A DNA stretch of 46,381 bases, taken from Colivicinus sp022776215 (GTDB lineage: Bacteria > Bacillota_I > Bacilli_A > Erysipelotrichales > Erysipelotrichaceae). Shown here in pieces: positions 15,410 through 23,019 of the stretch. Numbering within the stretch: the first letter of the stretch is position 1; the number at the start of each line of letters is the position of its first letter. The notes under the pieces were generated by a model. That model did not search any database. It was given only the letters and a program-made list of their open reading frames with translations, and had not been told where the DNA came from. The translations under genes and the position numbers were made by a program. Location: NCBI GenBank assembly GCA_022776215.1, contig JALFIR010000010.1, forward strand, positions 1 to 46,381, given 5' to 3'.

Positions 15410-16156
15410 TTAATCACAGATATACAAAATTTTATATTCTCTAAATAAATCTTCGTATTTTTTTGAAACCTTTTCATCACTTACTACAATGTCTATGTCA
15501 CTTAATGAAGCGAAACTATTAAACATAATCTTATCGAACTTTGTATGATCTAATACTACGCATATTTTTTTACTATGCTTAATGATTTCACTTTTTACTT
15601 GTCCTTCATAGTAATCGTTATTTGTAAGACCAGCTTTATCATCAAAGCCAACAGTCGAAATAAAAGAAATATTAAAATTATAATTTAATTTTGAGACATC
15701 AAAGACAAAGCTTTTTATATCATTACGATATTCGCCACCCATCAAAATAACTTTAATATCATTTCTGTTTTCTAATTCTTTTAAAGCTAATAAGGAATGG
15801 GTAATAATAGTAAGATTCTTTTTATCTTTGATATAAGGAATAATTTGACATGCGGTTGTTCCTGAATCAATAAAAATAACATCATTATCATTAATTAAAC
15901 TAGAGGCCAATTCACCAACTTCTTTTTTTGCCTGTAATAAATTAACTTCACGATAGGCGATATCAATAACCCCATTTTCATCGTTATAGATAACACCACC
16001 ATAGACCTTTTTGACACTACCCTTATCTTCCAATTCTTTCAAATCCCTTCTTAAAGTTTGGATAGAAATGTCAAAAGTCTCTAATAGTTCTTCTATCGTA
16101 AGCGACTTTTTTTCTTTAATAAAATTCTCAATTTCTAATAAACGATCGTACTTCAT
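15410..16156 (-). CDS. DeoR-family transcriptional repressor, IolR-like position
   Basis: A 248-residue DeoR regulator. The N-terminal winged helix (about residues 18-52, with SIQTLRRDLKELEDKG) is followed by a sugar-phosphate sensor domain containing IDSGTT and VLDHTKFDK. It is divergent from the IolC kinase gene, with a near-perfect 19-base palindrome between, so it probably represses that operon in response to a phosphorylated intermediate. B. subtilis IolR is of the same family and responds to 2-deoxy-5-keto-gluconate 6-phosphate. It lacks a Shine-Dalgarno. Confidence 0.85.
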   Translation of the reverse strand: MKYDRLLEIENFIKEKKSLTIEELLETFDISIQTLRRDLKELEDKGSVKKVYGGVIYNDENGVIDIAYREVNLLQAKKEVGELASSLINDNDVIFIDSGTTACQIIPYIKDKKNLTIITHSLLALKELENRNDIKVILMGGEYRNDIKSFVFDVSKLNYNFNISFISTVGFDDKAGLTNNDYYEGQVKSEIIKHSKKICVVLDHTKFDKIMFNSFASLSDIDIVVSDEKVSKKYEDLFREYKILYICD

Positions 16157-16162
16157 ATTTTA

Positions 16163-16171
16163 ATTTTATCA
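16163..16171 (-). promoter_or_regulatory. Extended -10 for a leaderless deoR-type transcript
   Basis: On the minus strand TGA-TAAAAT is followed by exactly six bases and the ATG at 16156. No ribosome site is present. Confidence 0.55.
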
Positions 16172-16186
16172 AAATTTACTCAAAAG

Positions 16187-16205
16187 TTGTTAATAATATT
16201 ATCAA
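16187..16205. promoter_or_regulatory. Probable DeoR operator in front of the IolC gene
   Basis: TTGTTAATAATATTATCAA is a 19-base palindrome centred on 16196 with one mismatched pair. It lies between the divergent regulator and kinase genes and upstream of the -10-like TATCAT at 16213. Confidence 0.6.
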
Positions 16206-16242
16206 TTTGCGTTATCATATAAATGATTTAAGGAGACAAAAG

Positions 16243-17265
16243 ATGAAATATTTAGATTTTGACCAGAAAAGACCCCTTGATTTAATCCTTATGGGTCGTA
16301 TCGCAATTGACTTCAATCCTGCAGTTACTGAAGATTTTAAGCCATTAAAAAATGTACACTACTTTGAAAAATATGTTGGAGGCTCACCCGCCAATATTGC
16401 CTGTGGTATTACTAAACATGGTTTAAAGGCCGGTTTTATTGCCAAAGTATCTGATGACCAATTTGGTGATTTCGTAACTGATTATTTTAATGAACACGGT
16501 ATCGATACAAGTCATGTTACAAGATGTACTAATGGTGAAAAGCTAGGTTTAACATTCACCGAAATGCTATCTAGCAAAGAAAGTAATATCCTAATGTACC
16601 GTAATAAGATTGCCGATTTACAATTGAGTGTTGACGATATTGATGAAGACTATATCAAGAGTGGTAAAGCCTTATTAATCTCAGGTACTGCCCTAGCAGA
16701 AAGCCCAAGTAGAGAAGCAGTCCTAAAGGCTATGATGTTAGCTAAAAAAGTAAATACGCCTATTATCTTTGACATTGACTATAGAGCATATAACTGGAAG
16801 AACTTTGATGAAATTTCTATCTACTATTCAATGGTAGCCAAGGAAGCAGACATCATCATGGGTTCACGTGAAGAATTCGATCTAACTGAAAAATTAATTA
16901 AAGAAGGCATGGATGATAAACAATCAGCCGCTTACTGGCAAGGACAAAATGCCAAGGTTGTCGTAATTAAACATGGTATGCAAGGTTCAACAGCTTACTT
17001 AAATAATGGTGAAAGCTATTCGATTAAACCTTTCCCTGTTAAATCAAGAAAAGGATTTGGCGGTGGCGATGGCTATGCCTCTGGCTTCTTATATGGAATT
17101 TATAATGAGTGGCCAATGTTAGAGTGTCTAGAATTTGGTAGTGCTGAAGCTAGTATGATGGTTAGAAGTAATAACTGCTCAGATGACTTACCAACAACTG
17201 AAGAAGTTAAAGAATTTATTAAACAAACAAAAGAAGAATATGGCGAAATGATCGCTAGAATCTAG
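16243..17265 (+). CDS. iolC: 5-dehydro-2-deoxygluconokinase (IolC-type PfkB kinase)
   Basis: A 340-residue PfkB-family kinase. Family features are GRIAIDFNP near the start, VGGSPANIACG (about residues 44-54), the deoxy-sugar-acid region TGEKLGL-like (NGEKLGLTFTE), FDIDYRAYNW and the catalytic GFGGGDGYASGF with its Asp. IolC phosphorylates 2-deoxy-5-keto-gluconate at C6, and a class II aldolase then gives dihydroxyacetone phosphate and malonate semialdehyde. The ATG at 16243 has AAGGAG upstream. It is followed nine bases later by an Fe-alcohol dehydrogenase. No IolD, IolE or inositol dehydrogenase is in the window. Confidence 0.85.
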   Translation: MKYLDFDQKRPLDLILMGRIAIDFNPAVTEDFKPLKNVHYFEKYVGGSPANIACGITKHGLKAGFIAKVSDDQFGDFVTDYFNEHGIDTSHVTRCTNGEKLGLTFTEMLSSKESNILMYRNKIADLQLSVDDIDEDYIKSGKALLISGTALAESPSREAVLKAMMLAKKVNTPIIFDIDYRAYNWKNFDEISIYYSMVAKEADIIMGSREEFDLTEKLIKEGMDDKQSAAYWQGQNAKVVVIKHGMQGSTAYLNNGESYSIKPFPVKSRKGFGGGDGYASGFLYGIYNEWPMLECLEFGSAEASMMVRSNNCSDDLPTTEEVKEFIKQTKEEYGEMIARI

Positions 17266-17274
17266 GAGATTATT

Positions 17275-18423
17275 ATGGCAAGAGATTTTTATGTACCAAA
17301 ACATATTATTAGTGGCGAGAATGCACTAGAAAGTGCTGATTTAAAATTAGGCAAAAAAGCACTAATCGTTACTGACCCTATGATGGTAAAACTTGGCAAT
17401 GTTGCTAAGGTTGAAGCTGCTTTAGATAAACAAAATGTTGAACATGAAGTATTTGATGGCATTACTGGTGAACCAACTGATGTCATGGTAAGAGAGGGTG
17501 TAAACAAATACAAAGAAAGCAACTGTGATTTTATGATTGCGATTGGTGGTGGTTCTCCTATCGATACCATGAAAGCTATCGGCACTATGGTGGCTGGAAA
17601 CAAGGATATTGATGAATATATGGGTGTTGCAATTACAAATGAAACACCAACACTTGTAGCTATTCCAACAACTGCTGGAACTGGTTCTGAAGCTACTCAA
17701 TTTACAATCATCAATAATACCAAAGAAAATATTAAGATGCTACTAAGTGGTAAGGTATTAATCCCATCTTTAGCTATTATTGATCCTCAATTCACTTTAA
17801 GTGCTCCAAAAAATGTTACAGCCGCAACAGGTCTTGATGCTTTATGTCATGCGGTTGAATCATATACATCTAGAAAAGCACAAGCTTTATCAAAATCATT
17901 TTCAGTATCTGCAGTAAAAAGAATTCTAAAATACTTACCTGTATGTTATGAAAATGGTAGTGATATCAAAGCACGTGAAGAAATGTCACTTGCAGCACTT
18001 GAAGCAGGTATTGCCTTCAACAATGCATCAGTTACCATCATCCATGGTATGTCTCGTCCAATTGGCGCCCTATATCATGTTCCCCATGGTCTAAGCAATG
18101 CAATGTTAATCAAAGAATGCTTCTCATTCGCCCTAGATGGTGCTTATAAAGAATTTGGTGACTTAGCCAAGGAAACAGGAGTTGCCCTACAAGACGATGA
18201 TGACAAAGTGGCAGCTGAGAAGATGCTAGAAGCTATCAATAATCTAGTTTCTATTTGTAAGGTAAGCACCCTACAAGAATTTGGCGTTAATAAAGAAGAT
18301 TTCATCAACAACATTCCTAAGATGGCTAAAGATGCCATTGATTCAGGTTCTCCTGCTAATACACTTAAAACTTGTACAAAAGAAGATTTAGAAGCTATTT
18401 ATTTAAAAGTCATCAATGCTTAA
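17275..18423 (+). CDS. Iron-containing alcohol dehydrogenase (group III), second copy
   Basis: A 382-residue enzyme with GGGSPIDTMKA (about residue 90), TTAGTGSEAT, and iron ligands in GLDALCHAVESY (Asp, His), IHGMSRPIG (His) and HVPHGLSN (His). It is only distantly similar to the copy at 11045. It lies nine bases behind iolC, so the natural guess is reduction of the aldolase product malonate semialdehyde to 3-hydroxypropionate, to recycle NAD. That substrate is inferred from the operon. 1,3-propanediol or lactaldehyde-type activity cannot be excluded. Confidence 0.85.
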   Translation: MARDFYVPKHIISGENALESADLKLGKKALIVTDPMMVKLGNVAKVEAALDKQNVEHEVFDGITGEPTDVMVREGVNKYKESNCDFMIAIGGGSPIDTMKAIGTMVAGNKDIDEYMGVAITNETPTLVAIPTTAGTGSEATQFTIINNTKENIKMLLSGKVLIPSLAIIDPQFTLSAPKNVTAATGLDALCHAVESYTSRKAQALSKSFSVSAVKRILKYLPVCYENGSDIKAREEMSLAALEAGIAFNNASVTIIHGMSRPIGALYHVPHGLSNAMLIKECFSFALDGAYKEFGDLAKETGVALQDDDDKVAAEKMLEAINNLVSICKVSTLQEFGVNKEDFINNIPKMAKDAIDSGSPANTLKTCTKEDLEAIYLKVINA

Positions 18424-18424
18424 T

Positions 18425-18453
18425 AAAAGGAATGCCAAATCGGCATTTCTTTT
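18425..18453. terminator. Bidirectional terminator after the second Fe-alcohol dehydrogenase
   Basis: AAAAGGAATGCC and GGCATTTCTTTT form a stem with one mismatch around AAATC, with flanking A and T runs. It separates two convergent genes. Confidence 0.82.
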
Positions 18454-18748
18454 ATTTCTTAAACTTTTTAATTAAGGTAGGTAATATCAACATCACCACA
18501 TTCGCAATTACCATAAACCATACATATACAATAGCATTTTGATAAGTATATGGAACCACATCCTCTAAGGCACTAAAATCACCCTTATTTACCCAATTAC
18601 ATACAAGAAGATATTCATATAACATCGCTAAAGATACTAGTGCTAATGAAATACTATTGGCAAAATAATACTTTTCATTTTTTCTAAAAATCATCACAAA
18701 ACCAACAAAAGCACTTATAACACTCAACACACCAAAAATTAACCACAT
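18452..18748 (-). CDS. Small integral membrane protein of unknown function (98 residues)
   Basis: Three hydrophobic segments (about residues 3-20, 29-50 and 70-90) and a basic C-terminal end, KKFKK. A GGAGGG-like ribosome site lies upstream. No family recognised. It is a stand-alone gene between two terminators, upstream of no partner on its strand. Confidence 0.55.
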   Translation of the reverse strand: MWLIFGVLSVISAFVGFVMIFRKNEKYYFANSISLALVSLAMLYEYLLVCNWVNKGDFSALEDVVPYTYQNAIVYVWFMVIANVVMLILPTLIKKFKK

Positions 18749-18785
18749 AGATAATCCCTCCTCTTTACCTTATGATAACAAAAAA

Positions 18786-18806
18786 AGAAGGAGTTAAACT
18801 CCCTCT
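18786..18806 (-). terminator. leuS terminator
   Basis: On the minus strand AGAGGGAGTT and AACTCCTTCT pair, followed by seven T residues, just behind the leuS stop codon. Confidence 0.85.
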
Positions 18807-18812
18807 ATCATT

Positions 18813-21209
18813 TTAGATAACAATATTAACCATCTTATTCTTGATGACAAAGTGTTTCTTAATTTCTTTACCATCAATGAATTTAATGACATTTTCTTGT
18901 TTTAAAGCTTCGACGTAGATTGTTTCATCATCCGCATCAGCTGCGATATTAAACTTAGCTCTTACCTTGCCATTGACTTGAACAACAATTTCTTTTTCAG
19001 CTTGAACTAACTTAGACTCATCACAAGTTGGCCATTGTTTATATGCTAAGTCATTTTTACCTGTTAAGATTTCATACATTTCATTACACAAATGTGGAGC
19101 CCAAGGTGACAATAATTGTACAAAGTTAACTAGATATTCCTTATATACCTTACCCACCTTATAACATTCATTCACAAAAATCATCATTTGTGAAATAGCT
19201 GTATTTAAAGCTAACTTTTCAATGTCTTCAGATACTTTCTTAACGGTAAAGTTATAAACATAATCTAAAGAGCCATCATTTTCTTCTACAATCATGTCGT
19301 TATTAGTAACTAAACGATATACTCTTTCAAGCCATCTATGAGCACCCTCCAAACCTTGAGTAGACCATGGTTTATCAGCCTCTAGAGGTCCCATAAACAT
19401 TTCATATAATCTTAGTGTATCAGCGCCATATTGTTCTACTACATCACTTGGATTAACAACATATTCAGGGAAACGCTTACCCATCTTAATACCATTAGAA
19501 CCTAGGATGTAGCCTTGGTGAACTAGCTTCTTAAATGGTTCTGCTACCGGTACAATGCCCTCATTATGCAAGAAGTTATTCCACATTCTTGAATACAATA
19601 AGTGACCAACCGCATGCTCAGGACCACCAATATATAAGTCTACAGGAAGCCAATGTTCCATCAACTTCTTATCACATAATTCCTTATCATTATGTGGATC
19701 AATATAACGAATGAAATACCAAGAAGAACCGGCAGAACCTGGCATTGTAGAAGTTTCTCTTTTGCCCTTCTTACCATGATATGTAACATTCACCCAATCA
19801 GTTGCCTTATCAAGTGGTGCCCCAGTCTTACTTGGACCATAATCCTCAAGTTCAGGTAGAATCAAAGGTAAATCTTTATCATCAAGAACACCAATAGTAC
19901 CATCTTCATAATGAATTACTGGAATTGGTTCACCCCAATATCTTTGTCTTGCGAAAATCCATTCTCTAATACGATAATTTACTTTCTTCTTGCCAATGTC
20001 ATTTTCCTCTAAATAAGCAATCATCTTATCAATCGCATCTTGTTTATTTAAACCATCAAGGAAACCTGAATTAATATGAAGACCATCACCAGAATATGCC
20101 TCATTTGTGATATCGCCACCATCAATTACTTGAATAATATCAATACCAAACTTCTTGGCAAAGGCATAGTCTCTTTCATCATGAGCAGGAACCGCCATAA
20201 TAGCACCAGTACCATATGTCATAAGTACATAGTCAGAAATCCAAATAGGAATCTTTTTATCATTAACTGGATTAATCGCATAAGCACCAGTAAACACACC
20301 AGTCTTATCCTTATTTAATTCAGTTCTTTCCATCTCAGACTTAGAAGCACATTCCTTTTGATACTTAGCTACTTCATCCCTCTTATCAGCAGTAGTAATC
20401 TTTTCAACCAAAGGATGTTCAGGAGACAATACACAGTATGTAGCACCAAACAAAGTATCACATCTTGTAGTAAAGACAGTAAAATTTTCATTTGTATCAG
20501 CTACCTTAAACTTAACCTCAGCACCAATAGACTTGCCAATCCAGTTTCTTTGCATCTCCTTAGTTGACTCTGGCCAATCAAGACTATCTAGATTATCCAA
20601 TAATTGTTCCGCAAAAGCTGGAATATCCATAATCCATTGTTTCATATTCTTTCTAACAACAGGATAACCACCTCTTTCAGACTTGCCATCAATTACCTCA
20701 TCATTAGCCAAAACTGTACCTAACTCTTCACACCAGTTGACTGGCATTTCGACACATCTTGCATAGCCCTTCTTAAATAATTGAATAAAAATCCATTGAG
20801 TCCACTTATAGAACTCAGGATCACTAGTAGAAGTCTTCTTAGTCCAATCATATGAAAAACCTAAACCCTTTAATTGATCAATAAAATGATCAATGTTTCT
20901 ATTAGTAAAACCAGCTGGGTGATTACCAGTAGAAATCGCATATTGTTCAGCAGGCAAACCAAAAGAGTCAAAACCCATTGGATGAAGTACATTAAAGCCC
21001 TTCATTCTCTTATATCTTGCGACGATATCAGTTGCGGTATAGCCTTCAGGATGTCCTGCATGCAAGCCTACACCACTTGGATATGGGAACATATCCAAAA
21101 CATAGTACTTAGGCTTAGTAAAATCGTAAACATCTGTTTCAAAAGTCTTATTATCGTCCCAGAACTTTTGCCACTTCTTATCAATTGTTTTGAAATCAAA
21201 TACTGACAT
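18813..21209 (-). CDS. leuS: Leucyl-tRNA synthetase
   Basis: A 798-residue class I synthetase of bacterial LeuRS length. The HIGH motif appears as HAGHPEG (about residue 40), the CP1 editing domain with TTRCDTLFGATY and DERDYAF is present, and the catalytic W-rich WSTQGLEGAHRW region follows. The KMSKS loop reads KMGKR. It charges tRNA-Leu in the cytosol. The start at 21209 has GGAGGG upstream; an in-frame ATG 36 bases further up lies inside the T-box terminator and is unlikely. Expression is controlled by the leader T-box. Confidence 0.96.
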   Translation of the reverse strand: MSVFDFKTIDKKWQKFWDDNKTFETDVYDFTKPKYYVLDMFPYPSGVGLHAGHPEGYTATDIVARYKRMKGFNVLHPMGFDSFGLPAEQYAISTGNHPAGFTNRNIDHFIDQLKGLGFSYDWTKKTSTSDPEFYKWTQWIFIQLFKKGYARCVEMPVNWCEELGTVLANDEVIDGKSERGGYPVVRKNMKQWIMDIPAFAEQLLDNLDSLDWPESTKEMQRNWIGKSIGAEVKFKVADTNENFTVFTTRCDTLFGATYCVLSPEHPLVEKITTADKRDEVAKYQKECASKSEMERTELNKDKTGVFTGAYAINPVNDKKIPIWISDYVLMTYGTGAIMAVPAHDERDYAFAKKFGIDIIQVIDGGDITNEAYSGDGLHINSGFLDGLNKQDAIDKMIAYLEENDIGKKKVNYRIREWIFARQRYWGEPIPVIHYEDGTIGVLDDKDLPLILPELEDYGPSKTGAPLDKATDWVNVTYHGKKGKRETSTMPGSAGSSWYFIRYIDPHNDKELCDKKLMEHWLPVDLYIGGPEHAVGHLLYSRMWNNFLHNEGIVPVAEPFKKLVHQGYILGSNGIKMGKRFPEYVVNPSDVVEQYGADTLRLYEMFMGPLEADKPWSTQGLEGAHRWLERVYRLVTNNDMIVEENDGSLDYVYNFTVKKVSEDIEKLALNTAISQMMIFVNECYKVGKVYKEYLVNFVQLLSPWAPHLCNEMYEILTGKNDLAYKQWPTCDESKLVQAEKEIVVQVNGKVRAKFNIAADADDETIYVEALKQENVIKFIDGKEIKKHFVIKNKMVNIVI

Positions 21210-21228
21210 TATAAATCTCCCTCCAAAA

Positions 21229-21410
21229 TAAAAAAGGTGAACCAAGGGCGCAAATGCGCGGTACCACCTTTGTTTGTAACTTAAACTCTTAACGCGAGCT
21301 ACGATTAATCCTTTTTGCCAAACAAGTTCAACTTATTCTTAATTGTTTTGCACCTTCCAACAACTCTCTATCTAAGAAATACATTTACTACTTTTGACGA
21401 TTACATAACA
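21229..21410 (-). promoter_or_regulatory. T-box riboswitch of leuS
   Basis: On the minus strand the T-box core GGTGGTACCGCG is at 21257-21268. The terminator pairs AAAGGTG (21266-21272) with CACCTTT (21233-21239) before a T-run. The specifier region reads GAACTTG with a CTT leucine codon at 21324-21326. Uncharged tRNA-Leu would stabilise the antiterminator and switch leuS on. The exact specifier call is from pattern only. Confidence 0.9.
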
Positions 21411-21439
21411 ATAATATGCTTTTTTTAAATTTTAATCAA
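21411..21439 (-). promoter_or_regulatory. Promoter of the leuS T-box transcript
   Basis: On the minus strand TTGATT (21434-21439) is followed after 17 bases by TATTAT (21411-21416), immediately ahead of the T-box leader. Confidence 0.7.
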
Positions 21440-21442
21440 TCA

Positions 21443-21448
21443 TATAAT
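21443..21448 (+). promoter_or_regulatory. -10 box of the GH13 gene
   Basis: A perfect TATAAT 20 bases before the ATG, with GCGAGG between. It is back to back with the leuS promoter. Confidence 0.55.
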
Positions 21449-21468
21449 AATTAGGCGAGGAAAATTAA

Positions 21469-23019
21469 ATGAATTGGTATAATAATGCAACTTTTTATCA
21501 CATTTATCCTTTAGGATTAACTGGGGCTCCTAAGATAAATGATTATAATGAAACAACGCACCGTCTAAGCACCCTACTACCTTGGATTGACCATATTAAA
21601 GAATTGGGCTTTACAGCCCTTTATATTGGTCCTCTATTCAAATCAGTAAGACATGGTTATGAGACAACTGATTATAAGCAAGTAGACAATAGACTTGGCG
21701 ACAATGATGATTTAAAAGATTTTGTAGCATATTGTCACAAAAACGACATCAAAGTTATCTTAGATGCAGTATTCAATCATACAGGAAGAGACTTTTTTGC
21801 GTTTAAAGACGTTTTAGAAAACAGAGAAAACTCAAAGTATCGTTATTGGTACAACATCGACTTCAATGGTAATAACTCTTATAACGATGGCTTCTACTAC
21901 CAAAACTGGGCAGGATATGACCTACTTGTTAAGTTAAATGTTAAAAACCCCGATGTCTACAACTATCTATTTGAAGTTGTTAAATATTGGGTAGATGAAT
22001 TCGATATTGATGGACTAAGACTTGATGCAGCTAATGTCTTAGATAAAGACTTCTTAAAAATGTTAAGAAGCTATACAAACAATCTTAAAGAAGACTTTTA
22101 TCTAATGGGAGAAGTAATGTTTGAGGAATATGGGCCTTTCTTAGGCGATGACATGCTTCATTCAGTCACTAATTTTAATCTTGAAAAAGCTTTATATTCA
22201 GGATGTAACGATCATAACTTCTTTGAGATTGCCCATACAGTTAATAGATTATCTAAGTATATGCATCTATATAACTTTGTAGACAATCATGATATTGAAA
22301 GAATCATTACTAAATTAAATGATAAGAGAAACTTCTTACCTGTTCACATTATGTTATATACCCTACCTGGAGTACCTTCTATCTATTATGGTAGTGAATT
22401 TGGTATTGAAGGTCATAAAGTTCGTGGTGGAACTGACGATGAGATCAGACCCAAATTAAATATCGAAGATTATAAAAACTCATTAACAAATAACCCATAT
22501 ACTCAAATAATTGCGAAACTAAATCACTTTAGAAAAGATAATACGATTCTTTCATATGGTGAATATAAACAAGTTGAATTAAGAAACGAATATTATTCAT
22601 ATTCACGTAGCTTAGATAATGAACAAATCTTTGTATGCCTTATCAACAATAACACACCATATGATTTCTATTTTGATACTAACGAAACATATTATGGCCT
22701 ATTTAATGAAGAAGAATATGTACCTGAAAACGGTAGGATTAAGGTTAGTCTTTTAACAGGAGGAGAAGTATTATATAAAAAAGGCGTCTCTTTAAAACTT
22801 CCTCATATTGAAATCAAAGAAGAAGAAAAAGAAACACCTTTAAATAAAGAATTTAAAGAATCAACTAAGCCATATGATCAAATGGATATAAATGAACTAC
22901 AGGATGCCATCTTAGCTAAGATGGCTAAGAATGGTCCCATTAATGATCAAATGCTTAGAAGTGTTAGAGAGAATGTCTATCGTGATTCTCTCTTGAACTG
23001 GGTTAGATCATTTAACTAA
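21469..23019 (+). CDS. GH13-family glycosidase (alpha-amylase/cyclomaltodextrinase-like), cytosolic
   Basis: A 516-residue alpha-amylase superfamily enzyme without a signal peptide. The four conserved regions are visible: DAVFNHTG (about 100), GLRLDAANVL with the nucleophile Asp (about 180), LMGEVMF with the acid/base Glu (about 213) and FVDNHDIERI with the third Asp. A C-terminal region of about 50 residues, rich in Lys and Glu, follows the beta domain. It probably acts on imported malto-oligosaccharides. Exact specificity cannot be read. It ends eight bases inside the convergent permease gene. Confidence 0.85.
   Translation: MNWYNNATFYHIYPLGLTGAPKINDYNETTHRLSTLLPWIDHIKELGFTALYIGPLFKSVRHGYETTDYKQVDNRLGDNDDLKDFVAYCHKNDIKVILDAVFNHTGRDFFAFKDVLENRENSKYRYWYNIDFNGNNSYNDGFYYQNWAGYDLLVKLNVKNPDVYNYLFEVVKYWVDEFDIDGLRLDAANVLDKDFLKMLRSYTNNLKEDFYLMGEVMFEEYGPFLGDDMLHSVTNFNLEKALYSGCNDHNFFEIAHTVNRLSKYMHLYNFVDNHDIERIITKLNDKRNFLPVHIMLYTLPGVPSIYYGSEFGIEGHKVRGGTDDEIRPKLNIEDYKNSLTNNPYTQIIAKLNHFRKDNTILSYGEYKQVELRNEYYSYSRSLDNEQIFVCLINNNTPYDFYFDTNETYYGLFNEEEYVPENGRIKVSLLTGGEVLYKKGVSLKLPHIEIKEEEKETPLNKEFKESTKPYDQMDINELQDAILAKMAKNGPINDQMLRSVRENVYRDSLLNWVRSFN

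Noticed and set aside
226..18423. Calling the cluster a myo-inositol operon because of IolB and IolC
   Set aside because: Inositol dehydrogenase, IolE and IolD are all absent, and the DhuI, KduD-type, DUF1537 and transketolase genes do not belong to that pathway.
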